Shown here piece after piece: positions 41,509-50,831 of a stretch of DNA of 64,000 nt. The stretch's first letter is position 1. Every line of letters begins with the position of its first letter. The position numbers and the translations under genes were made by a program. This DNA comes from Dyadobacter fermentans DSM 18053 (GTDB taxonomy: Bacteria; Bacteroidota; Bacteroidia; Cytophagales; Spirosomataceae): the NCBI RefSeq assembly GCF_000023125.1, contig NC_013037.1:1798001-1862000 (forward strand), written 5' to 3'. The notes below the pieces were generated by a model that saw only the letters and a list, made by a program, of their open reading frames with translations, had not been told where the DNA came from and searched no databases.

Positions 41509-43911
41509 TTATTCGCTTTTCAAACTTTTCACCGGGTTCATCAACGCCGCGCGGATGCTTTGGAAACTCACCGTAAACAATGCAATCGCAACGGACAGGA
41601 TTCCGGCCAGCACGAATACCCACCATTGGATATCGGTGTGGTAGGCAAAGTCCTGCAACCAGTTTTTCATCCCGTACCAGGCCAGCGGGGAGGCGATCAG
41701 GATCGCAATGAGAACGGGTTTGAGAAAATCCTTTGAAAGCAACCCTACGATGCCCGGCACCGAAGCGCCCAGCACTTTGCGCACGCCGATTTCCTTCGTC
41801 CGCAATTCCGCCATGAACATCGAGAGCCCGAGGAGGCCCATGCAGGAAATGAAAATGGCAATGCCTGCAAAAATACCGAACAGCAATTGCTGCGTTTGCT
41901 CGCGGGCGTAAAGCTCGCCAAAACGCTCATCCAGGAAATAGTATTGGAACGGTACGTCGGGGAAACGCTCTTTCCACACCGACCCGATGTGCGCAACGGC
42001 CTGCTGGATATTTCCGCCCGCCACATGCACCGACACCCGTCCCAGCCGGCCCGGCTGATAGAACATCACAATCGGCGCCACTTTCTGGTGAAGCGATTCG
42101 AAATGATAATCGGCCGTCACGCCGATGATCTGTCCCCTCATCTGGCCGTAGCCGAAGCGGTTGCCGATCGCGTCGGCCGGGTTTTTCCAGCCGAGCAGGC
42201 GCGCCGCGGTGGAGTTGATAATAAAGCCGTTGGTACGGTCGGTCGGATGCTGGCGAGAGAAGTTCCGTCCTGCCGCCATCTGGATCTGGTAAGTGGGAAT
42301 GAAATCTTCGTCCACCGACAGCGACTTGATATTGATCTCGGTAGGCGCCATGGAATCGCCTTTCATCACGTACGCCTCCCACGAATCGAGCAGCCGCCCG
42401 GACGGGATGCGCGACGAACGCCCTACCTCCCGCACGCCCGCATGCTCCTTGAACCGCTGGCGGATCGCCTCCACGTCCGTAGTGGAATCATCCGGCATTC
42501 GGAATGTGACGATCTGGTCTTTGGCATAGCCCAGCTTGTAGTTCTGAATGAAATGCATTTGATTATAAATCACCGTAGTGCTGATGATCAGGGCCACCGC
42601 AATGGCAAACTGCGCCACCACGAGCGTTTGCCGCAATGCGCCGTTTTTCAGTGCCGTAGCGATCCTCCCCTTCAAAACGGCGATCGGCTGAAAGCCTGTC
42701 ATGAAGAATGCAGGGTAACTGCCCGCCGCAAGACCGGTGAACAGGGTAATTCCCAAAAGGATTAAAAGGAAAGTCGGATCGAGCAATGCCGAGACAGCAA
42801 GTTGCTTTTGGGTAAAATTGTTAAACAATGGCAGGCAAAGCGCCACGGCCAGGAATGCCAAAGCAACCGATATCACCACCAGCACCACCGACTCGCTCAG
42901 AAACTGGTTGATCAGCTGTGCCCGCACCGCGCCGATCACCTTACGCATTCCTACTTCCTTGGCGCGTGTGGCCGATTTGGCTGTTGCGAGGTTCATATAA
43001 TTAATGCAGGCGATCAGCAGAATGAAAACGGCGATTGCCGAAAAGAGGTACACATACTGAATATCGCCATTACCCTCGATTTCCGAATCCAGGTGCGAGC
43101 GCAGGTGAATGTCGGTCAGTTTGGTAAGGCTCAGCACGGAGTATTTCGAAGCATTCGCGTCGATATGCTTGTTCTGGAACGCCGGAAATGCGGCGGTGAG
43201 CTTTTGCGGATCGTAATTTTTGGGTAAAAGCAGGAATGTCGAGAAAGAGTTGTTGCCCCAGTTGGAGCGGAGCCCTTCGGCACCGTACACGCGGTCGTCG
43301 TTGAGCGATGAGAACGAAACGAGGAAGTTCGGATGAAAATGCGACTGCGGGGGAAGCGGCTCAAACACGCCCGTCACCGTGTAATCGAGCTGATTATCCA
43401 GCCGGACCACCTTTCCAACGGGATCTTCCTTGCCGAAATACTTTTCCGCCATCGGCCGCGAAAACATGATCGAAAATGGGTTTTCCAGCGCCTTTTCCGG
43501 ATTTCCGCGGTCTGTTTTAAAAGTGAATACTTTGAAAATATTGGCTTCGGCGGCAAACATCTGCTCTTCCGAGAAACGCTTTTCACCGTATGTAACCAAT
43601 GCACCCGTTTCAAGCATGCGCACCACCTGTTCTACCTGCGGAAAATCCTGCTTTACCAGCGGTCCGAAAGGCGGCGCCGCATGGCCGAGCCGCAAGGATT
43701 CGGTTCCATCGTTAGCGAGAAAAGTGCGGTTGAGCCGGTAAATGCGGTCGGCATGTTCGTGAAACCGGTCGTAAGCCAGTTCATCCTTGACGTATAGGGC
43801 AAGGAGCAGGAAGCATGTAAGGCCCAACGATACGCCGGAAATGTTGATAAAACTGAAAACCTTGTGCTTGCTAAGGTTACGGAACGCTATTTTCAGATAA
43901 TTTTTGAACAT
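41509..43911 (-). CDS. FtsX-type ABC transporter permease
   Basis: 800 residues from ATG 43911. The N-terminal MFKNYLKIAFRNLSKHKVFS and GVSLGLTCFLLLALYVKDEL give the first helix, followed by a large periplasmic MacB-core domain. Three central helices and a second periplasmic domain follow, then more helices near the C-terminus. The FtsX signature appears twice (YMNLATAKSATRAKEVGMRK and AELRTKEIGVRKVLGAS). No ATPase gene is adjacent, which is common for these permeases in this phylum. A role in efflux or lipoprotein/peptide export is only inferred. It is preceded by the -7 element at 44023. Confidence 0.92.
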   Translation of the reverse strand: MFKNYLKIAFRNLSKHKVFSFINISGVSLGLTCFLLLALYVKDELAYDRFHEHADRIYRLNRTFLANDGTESLRLGHAAPPFGPLVKQDFPQVEQVVRMLETGALVTYGEKRFSEEQMFAAEANIFKVFTFKTDRGNPEKALENPFSIMFSRPMAEKYFGKEDPVGKVVRLDNQLDYTVTGVFEPLPPQSHFHPNFLVSFSSLNDDRVYGAEGLRSNWGNNSFSTFLLLPKNYDPQKLTAAFPAFQNKHIDANASKYSVLSLTKLTDIHLRSHLDSEIEGNGDIQYVYLFSAIAVFILLIACINYMNLATAKSATRAKEVGMRKVIGAVRAQLINQFLSESVVLVVISVALAFLAVALCLPLFNNFTQKQLAVSALLDPTFLLILLGITLFTGLAAGSYPAFFMTGFQPIAVLKGRIATALKNGALRQTLVVAQFAIAVALIISTTVIYNQMHFIQNYKLGYAKDQIVTFRMPDDSTTDVEAIRQRFKEHAGVREVGRSSRIPSGRLLDSWEAYVMKGDSMAPTEINIKSLSVDEDFIPTYQIQMAAGRNFSRQHPTDRTNGFIINSTAARLLGWKNPADAIGNRFGYGQMRGQIIGVTADYHFESLHQKVAPIVMFYQPGRLGRVSVHVAGGNIQQAVAHIGSVWKERFPDVPFQYYFLDERFGELYAREQTQQLLFGIFAGIAIFISCMGLLGLSMFMAELRTKEIGVRKVLGASVPGIVGLLSKDFLKPVLIAILIASPLAWYGMKNWLQDFAYHTDIQWWVFVLAGILSVAIALFTVSFQSIRAALMNPVKSLKSE

Positions 43912-44022
43912 GATCGTATGCATTAGAGCCTGGTCAGGCGATGGTAAAGGGTTGTCCTCCGTTCGACCATTGCCCAACAAACACGTGCCACTTGTTCAAT
44001 AAACTGAAAATCAGCATTTTGC

Positions 44023-44030
44023 ACAAACCT
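44023..44030 (-). promoter_or_regulatory. -7 promoter element TAGGTTTG (minus strand)
   Basis: Plus strand CAAACCTA is the complement of an exact TAnnTTTG, about 112 bases upstream of the permease ATG. The -33 element is not evident. Confidence 0.45.
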
Positions 44031-44068
44031 ACCTTGTCCGATATCGGACGCATGTCCGGCTCCGCGTG

Positions 44069-44488
44069 TCAGCAGTAAGCCGCCCGTTTGTAGCGCAATC
44101 CCCTGATCCAGCCTTGCACATGCTGCAAAAAGCCCGATTTGAGGACCGAAGGGAGGTAGTTCCGGCGCGAGGACTGCTGGCGGTGCCCGCCGCTATGGCC
44201 CCGCGTATCGGAAGCCGCTACCATAATGTCGAGCGCTCCGTTGGTGAGGTCACAAATGTCGTCGTGGAGGTCGTGCAGGAGCGCCCCTACTCCCCCGCGC
44301 AGGTGGTGGCGGTCGGCGAGCTGAATGGTCGTGTTTACCGCAAAATCATAAATTTCCTGTGAAAGCTGATCGCAAAGTTCGCACATATCGGCACGTCGCT
44401 CGGGCAAGATAATGCTCCGTGCTTTCATTTCCTGGATTTTGTGCTCGGTTTTAGCGACCATTTCGGTCCTGATGTCATTCAAAGTCAT
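44069..44488 (-). CDS. Hypothetical protein
   Basis: 139 residues from ATG 44488 (MTLNDIRTEMVAKTEHKIQE); a longer start adds a hydrophobic stretch and is less likely. The middle holds ADMCELCDQLSQEIYDFAVN and a His/Asp-rich DRHHLRGGVGALLHDLHDDIC segment. The end is basic (QQSSRRNYLPS, RYKRAAYC). The cysteines and histidines could bind metal, but no family is recognised. It is divergent from the resolvase-like gene at 44672. Confidence 0.55.
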   Translation of the reverse strand: MTLNDIRTEMVAKTEHKIQEMKARSIILPERRADMCELCDQLSQEIYDFAVNTTIQLADRHHLRGGVGALLHDLHDDICDLTNGALDIMVAASDTRGHSGGHRQQSSRRNYLPSVLKSGFLQHVQGWIRGLRYKRAAYC

Positions 44489-44671
44489 AACGGGTGCTGT
44501 TAGAGGAGTTATTGGCAAAAAACGCATAAACGTTCCCAGAAATATTATCAATATTTCTGTCTAATCAAAAAGATTGGAACAGGATTAGCGGTTTTAATTT
44601 TTTTCTAATCTCTATTACTCGTCCGCGGCGGCTGGGTAACCTATTTTTATCGTCGCACCATCGTGGATGAA

Positions 44672-44977
44672 ATGATAAAGGGATACCTGCCTTACGGGGC
44701 AAATAGTGATTTTGGACAACAACTCGAAGCGGCCGGATGCCATGTGGTTGTGGCGGAAGAGCAAATGAATGGCAGGCCAGCGCTCGATAAACTGGTGTCG
44801 GATTTGCAGGAGGGCGACGTGCTCGTGATCTGCAATGCCGCCCACGCAGGCTCACAGGCCGATTTTGTACAACTGCTGATCCGCGCAGGCCAGCAACACG
44901 CCCATCTCGTTTCCATAGCGGAAGATATCGATACTCTGCGCGATACGCTGCTTTTCGGCATTGGGGCTGCCCATTGA
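44672..44977 (+). CDS. Degenerate serine-resolvase-like domain, no DNA-binding part
   Basis: 101 residues from ATG 44672 (a GTG nine bases earlier is possible). The pattern GYLPYGANSDFGQQLEAAGC and RPALDKLVSDLQEGDVLVI follows the resolvase N-terminal fold. The catalytic Ser of YARVST is absent (PYGAN), and the conserved Arg residues of DRLGRS read AHAGSQ. The C-terminal HTH is missing. It should therefore be unable to recombine DNA and may be a protein-interaction or repressor relic. Confidence 0.6.
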   Translation: MIKGYLPYGANSDFGQQLEAAGCHVVVAEEQMNGRPALDKLVSDLQEGDVLVICNAAHAGSQADFVQLLIRAGQQHAHLVSIAEDIDTLRDTLLFGIGAAH

Positions 44978-45133
44978 TGCGCGCGATATAAAAAGCTGAT
45001 AGTGATTACGTTAAATAACACTTTCTTCAAATATTCAAATTTGATGTTGGAATTTTATTACATTTAACTTACCCTGCCGCGACTTCCCCGCGCAGGCATT
45101 TTACGCCTCCAACCAACCAAATCAGTTTGCATT

Positions 45134-45382
45134 ATGAAAGCATTATTTACTCGTAAAACAGGAGTATCGATTTGCCTCCTTTTGATGGCCGGCCTGCCCT
45201 GGTCATGCGTGGACCACGCCGAACCGCTCACCCGCGTAACATGTTCCTGTGAGATCGTCGACAATACCGGGCCGACAGGATCATTCGACACCGAAACCAT
45301 GGATTGCCCGACGGGCGAGTACACATGTGTGTGCGGAGGATTGCAATGGCGAGGGCAGATCATCGAATTCGCATGCAAATGA
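45134..45382 (+). CDS. Small cysteine-rich lipoprotein
   Basis: 82 residues. The signal peptide MKALFTRKTGVSICLLLMAG is followed by a lipobox (LPWSC, Cys25). Six further cysteines lie in the mature part (TCSCEIV, MDCPTG, YTCVCGG and FACK), so three disulfides are possible in the periplasm or on the outer membrane. No known domain. It is followed after 126 bases by another lipoprotein gene. Confidence 0.65.
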   Translation: MKALFTRKTGVSICLLLMAGLPWSCVDHAEPLTRVTCSCEIVDNTGPTGSFDTETMDCPTGEYTCVCGGLQWRGQIIEFACK

Positions 45383-45508
45383 CAGACTGACCGCTGCACG
45401 GCGTGATATTTCCTGCATTGGTTGACCGTTTACTCAATAAACGGCTTTCATTATCCAACCTTCGCATTTAATTCGCGCTCTGTTCAAGCAAAGTCAAATC
45501 TGTTAGCC

Positions 45509-46264
45509 ATGAACGCACCATTTCAAAACCAATCATTTTTTTCAAAAACTATTCTATTCTGTTGCGCGCTGGCCGCCATTCTGACGGGCTGCAAAACAGC
45601 CGAGCTCCAAGTCGACAACGACCTCCGAAACGAAACCGAGGCCTACCAGGTAAAAGGCCGGCAAGGATCGCAAATCGGGCAGGTGCTGACTTTCGGTGAT
45701 TTCAAAACCAGCAAGGTAAAACGCGGGTGGACATTCGGATACAGCATTCCGTTTCTCGTGAAATTCAATGGCGCGAGTGAAAAAATCAGTTTTACGCAAT
45801 CCGACGCCAGCGGGCGCGCCGCCGATGTGGCATTAGTAAGTAAATTCCGCGAAACCGAGCTTACGCAGCTCGAAACGTACTTTTCGGTTTCTCTGAACTA
45901 CAAAAACTACTGTGCAGGGTCGGTGAAGATGGATGATAGCAACTGGGAATTCGTCGTCCACAATGTGGATGGCCCGCAGCGGAGCAACGCCACGGCCGGG
46001 TTTATCCGCAACGGCCGCGACCGGATCGAAGTCACGGGCATCCGAACGCTGGAAGGAGCCCCGGCCCTGTTGACGCAAAACGACGTTTACGGTTACGAGT
46101 TTCGCCTCGGCGGCAAGGTGATCGGCGCCGTGGCCACCATCAACAATGGTAAAGTTTGGTTTAAAAACGGCCTGAACGGTGAAATGCGGCTGCTGCTCGC
46201 CAGCGTATCTTCGGGACTGATGCTACGGAATTCGGTAGAAGAAGCGTCAGCAAGTTTGAACTGA
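45509..46264 (+). CDS. Putative lipoprotein of unknown function
   Basis: 251 residues from ATG 45509 (MNAPFQNQSFFSKTILFCCA). A lipobox-like LTGCK gives Cys28. The mature protein has strand-rich segments (EAYQVKGRQGSQIGQVLTFG, RDRIEVTGIRTLEG, GGKVIGAVATINNGKVWFKN) and no recognised catalytic motif. Such proteins in this phylum are often structural or transport accessories at the outer membrane. A strong terminator follows. Confidence 0.7.
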   Translation: MNAPFQNQSFFSKTILFCCALAAILTGCKTAELQVDNDLRNETEAYQVKGRQGSQIGQVLTFGDFKTSKVKRGWTFGYSIPFLVKFNGASEKISFTQSDASGRAADVALVSKFRETELTQLETYFSVSLNYKNYCAGSVKMDDSNWEFVVHNVDGPQRSNATAGFIRNGRDRIEVTGIRTLEGAPALLTQNDVYGYEFRLGGKVIGAVATINNGKVWFKNGLNGEMRLLLASVSSGLMLRNSVEEASASLN

Positions 46265-46282
46265 TATTTAACCCATTCACAC

Positions 46283-46319
46283 AAAAAGCGCCGCGGAGAT
46301 CGACTCCGCGGCGCTTTTT
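46283..46319 (+). terminator. Intrinsic terminator, bidirectional
   Basis: A perfect 15-bp stem (AAAAAGCGCCGCGGA with TCCGCGGCGCTTTTT) around a seven-base loop, with T on one side and A on the other, lies between two convergent genes. Confidence 0.9.
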
Positions 46320-46333
46320 GTGTTCATTAATAC

Positions 46334-47314
46334 CTATTGGGCAAATTTGCGCTGCCGGGTTTCTGTTTCGGTCGGAAAATCGGCCGGGATCGGAATGTTC
46401 GTTTTTCCGGTGGCGGCCCATTGGCTGCCGCGTTGCAGGCAGGTGATGAAGCCCACGCACTCTACGGAATAGTCGGCGTGGCCGAGGGCCATGTGGAAAA
46501 TACGGCCCTTACCATAGCGAAGGGCGATCAGCATGGGCTCGTGGCGGTCGGTGCCGTTGTTGCTCTTCGGGGAAAATGCGGTGGCGAGGATCTGCATATT
46601 CTCTGCCGGACCGCGCAGGCGGTCGTACAGTTCGTCGCGGCTGTGCAGCCAGTTTGCAGGCATGCCTTTCGTGATCGGATGGTTCGGTTCACGCACGGTG
46701 ATCTTAAACTCCATCTGGGCGCCATGCGAACCCGCCTTGCCAGGCTGGTTATCGCGCACCTCCTTGCCGTTTTGGTCATAGTAAACGTACGGGCCGTCTT
46801 TTTCCGTCCGGTCGCCCCATCCGCCGAGGCCTATCATCTGGTTGTAGGCAGGCCATTGCGGAAACGAGTTATTGGCCGCATGAATGACCACCAGTCCGCC
46901 GCCATTTTTCATAAATTTTTCAAAATCCTGCTGCGCCGCCGCCGACCACGGTGCGGCATTCCATCCGAAATTGCAGATCACCACGTCATAATTCGCAAAC
47001 ACGGGATGGAAAGTGGAATCCATTTTGGGCTGCTTCAATGCCTGCGTTTCGGGACCGCCTTTCACGGGATAGGCCTCCACGAGCTTGTCACCCTGCCAGG
47101 TGTAGCGCGTGCGCTGGATATCGACGGTGAATTTTTTAGTGTCTTCAAGATAGTACTTCATCATGGCGGTGATCTTCGGCCAGTGCTCGTGGTTGTTCTG
47201 GCCGTCGACGATAAGCACGCGAAGCGGTGATTTTTGCGCAGCTACCGGAGCTGAAACAGTGCCGGCACCCAGCAATGCGAGCAGAAAAATGAGGATTTTG
47301 TAACTATGGGCCAT
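46334..47314 (-). CDS. ThuA-domain secreted protein
   Basis: 326 residues. The signal peptide is MAHSYKILIFLLALLGAGTV with SAPVAAQ. The ThuA domain (about 31-290) is glutamine-amidotransferase-like: LRVLIVDGQNNHEHW, YDVVICNFGWNAAPW, GGGLVVIHAANNSF and GRIFHMALGHADYS. ThuA-like proteins are linked with trehalose or other sugar use but the enzymatic role is uncertain. It is exported, as is usual in this phylum. Confidence 0.88.
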   Translation of the reverse strand: MAHSYKILIFLLALLGAGTVSAPVAAQKSPLRVLIVDGQNNHEHWPKITAMMKYYLEDTKKFTVDIQRTRYTWQGDKLVEAYPVKGGPETQALKQPKMDSTFHPVFANYDVVICNFGWNAAPWSAAAQQDFEKFMKNGGGLVVIHAANNSFPQWPAYNQMIGLGGWGDRTEKDGPYVYYDQNGKEVRDNQPGKAGSHGAQMEFKITVREPNHPITKGMPANWLHSRDELYDRLRGPAENMQILATAFSPKSNNGTDRHEPMLIALRYGKGRIFHMALGHADYSVECVGFITCLQRGSQWAATGKTNIPIPADFPTETETRQRKFAQ

Positions 47315-47411
47315 AAATGGACGGGGTTATCGTAAAAACTGAATAATTCGGTTCGGGTGGCGGCAAGGTAAACTAATGTCTGCTGGAAATCAAGCGGCGG
47401 CTCGCCGGCTG

Positions 47412-48608
47412 CTAACGCCCCATTACCGGCAATCCGCTTGGAACGCTTTCGGGGATGGTTTTATCGAACGAGTCGTCGTTGAGTGTGTTCAAAAACTCGA
47501 CGATCCGCGAAATGTCCTTGAAATTAACGTCCATATGCGTGGCGAGCGGATCTACCTGCCCTGATTTCACATTGGGATTGAGCAGCTTACCTCCGGCTAT
47601 GTCTTCGTAAAACATCAGCACCTGATCGAGCGTCTGGAACTTGCCGCTGTGCATATACGGCGCCGTGAAGCGCAGGTTGCGAAGTGTGGGTGTCCTGAAT
47701 GCATATTTCTGATCGGCGCCGGAATCGCTTTCCTTCCTGTTTTCGGTATCGGGCACGCCCAGGGTATGCAGTTTGAAATCCGAGAACATCGGACCGGAAT
47801 GGCATTTGGCACAACCCGTGACCAGGAAAGCATTCATTCCCTCCTTCTCCCCGGTGGACAATGCATTGCTATCGCCCCGCATGTACTGATCGAAACGCGT
47901 GTTGGTGGCGATCAGCGTGCGCTCATAGGCCGCGATGGCGCGTGCGAGATTCAGCTGGCTGACGGGCGCGGGATCGCCGGGAAATGCCTCCGAAAACAGC
48001 CGGCGGTATTCGGGAATCTTTGCGACCCTCGTTACAACTTCTTCCACGATACCGGTTTCATGGAAGCCGTTTCCCCGCATTTCTTCCAGTGTTTTAATCG
48101 GTTCGAGCGCCTGCTGTTCGAGGCCTTTGGCACGCATGTCCCAAAACATCGGGGCCTGTGCCGGATCGTACGGTTCATTATTCCGAATGCCGTTGAAGGC
48201 GGTATTGAGCACACTCTGCGAATTTCTTTTCACAAAGGGAATGTCGTTCGGGTCGACAAACCGGCGGCTTTGCCCCCTACCGACGCCGTTCACGCCAATG
48301 GACGTTTCCAGAAATTCGGCATAGTTGAACTCCGGCTGATGGCAGGTTGCGCAGGCCACATCCTTATTTCCGGAGAGTATCGGATCAAAAAACAGCAAGC
48401 GCCCTAACCCTACCTTTTCCACCGTCGTAGGATTATCGGCCGGGCTTTCCGCCGACAGCGGCAATGCACCCAGGTCGGCAATCGTTTCTACGGGTTCTTT
48501 CTCTTTTTTAAGTGCCGTATTCCGCTCTCCGCCGCAGGCCAGAAAGGCAATGCCCGCTCCGGCCATCAAAACCCACTTTCCAAGCACTTTTATTGGTAAT
48601 ACTGACAT
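47412..48608 (-). CDS. Di-heme cytochrome c peroxidase (MauG/CcpA family), lipoprotein
   Basis: 398 residues from ATG 48608. A lipobox-like FLAC gives Cys25. Two CxxCH heme motifs are present: CATCH (86-90) and CAKCH (about 245). The first is followed by the QPEFNYAEFLETSIG segment and the second by GPMFSDFKLHTLG, the usual pattern of this family. It reduces hydrogen peroxide in the periplasm using electrons from a cytochrome or copper protein, or oxidises a different partner. No electron donor is nearby. Confidence 0.9.
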   Translation of the reverse strand: MSVLPIKVLGKWVLMAGAGIAFLACGGERNTALKKEKEPVETIADLGALPLSAESPADNPTTVEKVGLGRLLFFDPILSGNKDVACATCHQPEFNYAEFLETSIGVNGVGRGQSRRFVDPNDIPFVKRNSQSVLNTAFNGIRNNEPYDPAQAPMFWDMRAKGLEQQALEPIKTLEEMRGNGFHETGIVEEVVTRVAKIPEYRRLFSEAFPGDPAPVSQLNLARAIAAYERTLIATNTRFDQYMRGDSNALSTGEKEGMNAFLVTGCAKCHSGPMFSDFKLHTLGVPDTENRKESDSGADQKYAFRTPTLRNLRFTAPYMHSGKFQTLDQVLMFYEDIAGGKLLNPNVKSGQVDPLATHMDVNFKDISRIVEFLNTLNDDSFDKTIPESVPSGLPVMGR

Positions 48609-49183
48609 GCCAATCTCAATCTTCAAACTCAAATTCCTCTATATAAGACCGATGAACTTTAAAATTACCATTTCAGCAGTGCGGAAATAGCCGCTACTCA
48701 GTTGGCAACAGACATCCGGCAATTCTTCCAACGCCCGCTTTCCGGCCTGACGACCGCAGGAGCATCCCGCCTGCATTGCTACATTAAAAATAAATTAGAA
48801 AAAAATTAAAATCCGCTTGAACTATATTCTTATACTTTTTCGATATTTATGACGTCTCAACCCACGACGACGCTCAATCCCTAACAAACGTAAAACATGT
48901 CCTCTGCCAACATTTTACCAACTACCTCACCAAAGCCATTCTGGCCACCCAATCATCAAACGTATATCGTAATAAGTAACTCGCGGTTTCTCAATTAGAC
49001 TTACCAATTCCCCGGACAAGCCCCCTTTGGAGGCACAGCCTGGCGTTTTAACTGAACGACTACCGATCGGTTACAACCATGGGCTACCCATTTGTGTCAG
49101 TAAGCACAAATAGTCCGAGGGCTGCGAGTTCTTTTTAGAATACCCGGCACCAAGTGTATCAGGAAAAATAATTTAGATTATCG
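48609..49183. other. Intergenic region upstream of the glycosyltransferase cluster
   Basis: 575 bases between the peroxidase and the first glycosyltransferase gene. No convincing gene is seen. One 33-codon frame (48897-48998, starting MSSANILPTTSPKPFWPPN) is too short and unsupported to call. A 22-bp inverted repeat (49090-49111) lies 70 bases before the first glycosyltransferase. The cluster promoter is probably here, but I cannot place it. Confidence 0.5.
49090..49111. promoter_or_regulatory. Inverted repeat ATTTGTG-N8-CACAAAT
   Basis: Perfect seven-base arms with an eight-base spacer lie about 70 bases upstream of the ATG at 49184. The site may bind a regulator of the glycosyltransferase genes. 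Confidence 0.35.
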
Positions 49184-49996
49184 ATGGGTTCTGCTCCGGC
49201 AACATCGCTTATTATCGCTACTTATAACTGGGCGGAAGCGCTGCATTGCAGCCTTTTGAGTGTATTGAAGCAAAAAACGCTGCCCCTGGAAGTGATCATC
49301 GCCGACGATGGCTCCGACCACCGGACGCGCGACCTCATCGCGCGCATGCAGCAAATATTTCCCGTGCCTGTCATCCATGTGTGGCACGAAGACCGGGGGT
49401 TCCGCAAGAGCGAAATCCTGAACAGGGCTGTTCGGCAGACTTCCGGCACTTACATAGTTCAGGTGGACGGCGATGTGGTGCTGCACGCCTCGTTCATTCA
49501 GGACCATATTGCCGCGGCCGAATGCGGCGCCTTCGTGCGCGGTACCCGCGCCAGGCTCAACCCTGCCAGAACCGAGGAGCTCCTTAAAAGTTCAGAGGCG
49601 GAAATGCGGAAGACAAACTTCCGGTTCTATTCCCGCGGAGTCGACAACCGCCTCAATGCGGTGCGGCTGCCGGTGTTCCGGTCGCTCGGGCAGCGCAGGG
49701 AAATGAAAAGCCGCAGTGTACGCGGCAGCAACCTGGCCTACTGGAAAGACGATTTTCTGCGTGTGAACGGCTACAACAACGAATTGAGCGGCTGGGGCCA
49801 TGAGGACGAGGAGCTCGCGGCGCGGTTTATCAATAACAATATCATTAAAAAGATCGTGAAACTCAGCGCTGTGCAATACCACCTGCACCACGACGAGCTG
49901 CCCCGCTCCAACGAGCCGTTCCATCGCGAGGCCGTACAACAAACCCTGCTAACAAAAGTTAAAAAATGCCTGAATGGATATGAAAACCTTCTCTAA
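49184..49996 (+). CDS. Family 2 glycosyltransferase with galactosyltransferase-like C-terminus
   Basis: 270 residues. GT-A fold: SLIIATYNWAEAL, a nucleotide-binding ADDGS and DxD in VQVDGDVVLHA. The C-terminal GYNNELSGWGHEDEELAARF motif is that of the galactosyltransferase-type domain. It transfers a hexose to a glycan. It is closely similar in layout to the next gene and overlaps it by 23 bases. Confidence 0.88.
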   Translation: MGSAPATSLIIATYNWAEALHCSLLSVLKQKTLPLEVIIADDGSDHRTRDLIARMQQIFPVPVIHVWHEDRGFRKSEILNRAVRQTSGTYIVQVDGDVVLHASFIQDHIAAAECGAFVRGTRARLNPARTEELLKSSEAEMRKTNFRFYSRGVDNRLNAVRLPVFRSLGQRREMKSRSVRGSNLAYWKDDFLRVNGYNNELSGWGHEDEELAARFINNNIIKKIVKLSAVQYHLHHDELPRSNEPFHREAVQQTLLTKVKKCLNGYENLL

Positions 49997-50828
49997 AAGC
50001 TCGCTCATTATTTCCACCTACAACTGGCCGGAAGCATTGCGGCTTTGCCTGCTTAGTGTTAAAGAGCAGTCGGTGCTGCCCGATGAAGTGATCGTCGCCG
50101 ACGACGGCTCCACCGGCGCGACCGCGGAGCTCATCGAGGCATTGCGCCCCGCATTTCCCGTGCGGCTCATCCACGTGTGGCAGGCAGACGAAGGTTTCCA
50201 ACTCTCCAAGATCCGGAACAAGGCCATCGCAACCAGTTCCTGCGACTACATTATCCAGATCGACGGGGACCTGATCCTGCACAGGCATTTCATCAAAGAC
50301 CACCTTGCATTGAGCAAGCGCGGCACATTTGTGGCCGGCAGCAGGGTGCTGATGAACAAAGAGTTGTCAGAAAAAACACTACACCAACAGCAGCCACGGG
50401 TGGCGCCGTTCCAATCGGGGCTGGGGAATTTTTCCAACCGTTTCAGCATATCGTGGCTGAGCAGGTACATGGCCGACCGTTATAAAACGCAGGACATTTT
50501 CGCGCTGCGGGGCTGTAATATGGCATTCTGGCGCGACGATCTGCTGCGCGTAAACGGCTACAATGAAATTTTTCACGCCTGGGGCCGGGAGGATAATGAA
50601 ATCGCGGTGCGGTTGCTGAATGCCGGATTGAGGAAACGGGCGATCAAATTCGGCGGCGTGGTGTTCCACATCTACCACCCCGAAGCCGACCGCGCCGGCT
50701 GCCCCGAAAACGAGGCATATCTCACCGACGCGCGATTGCAGAAAACGGTGTTTTGCAGCCTGGGCCTGCATCAATACCTGCATGCGGCCGAGCCGGCCCA
50801 ACTGGTGGAAAAAGAGTTTGCGCTGTAA
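49974..50828 (+). CDS. Family 2 glycosyltransferase (paralogue of the preceding gene)
   Basis: 284 residues. It shares with the previous gene the start SLIISTYNWPEALRLCLLS, VADDGSTGATAEL, the DxD QIDGDLILHR and the C-terminal GYNEIFHAWGREDNEIAVRL. The two are likely a tandem duplication, with the start inside the end of the upstream gene. They probably add successive sugars of the same glycan. Confidence 0.88.
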   Translation: MDMKTFSKSSLIISTYNWPEALRLCLLSVKEQSVLPDEVIVADDGSTGATAELIEALRPAFPVRLIHVWQADEGFQLSKIRNKAIATSSCDYIIQIDGDLILHRHFIKDHLALSKRGTFVAGSRVLMNKELSEKTLHQQQPRVAPFQSGLGNFSNRFSISWLSRYMADRYKTQDIFALRGCNMAFWRDDLLRVNGYNEIFHAWGREDNEIAVRLLNAGLRKRAIKFGGVVFHIYHPEADRAGCPENEAYLTDARLQKTVFCSLGLHQYLHAAEPAQLVEKEFAL

Positions 50829-50831
50829 GCA

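Noticed and set aside
44663..44977. Active site-specific recombinase or mobile element at 44.7 kb
   Set aside because: Catalytic Ser and Arg residues and the DNA-binding domain are absent, and no inverted repeats or transposase are nearby.
48897..48998. Short 33-codon frame in the gap before the glycosyltransferases
   Set aside because: Too short, Pro/Ser/Asn rich and without a signal, domain or start context.
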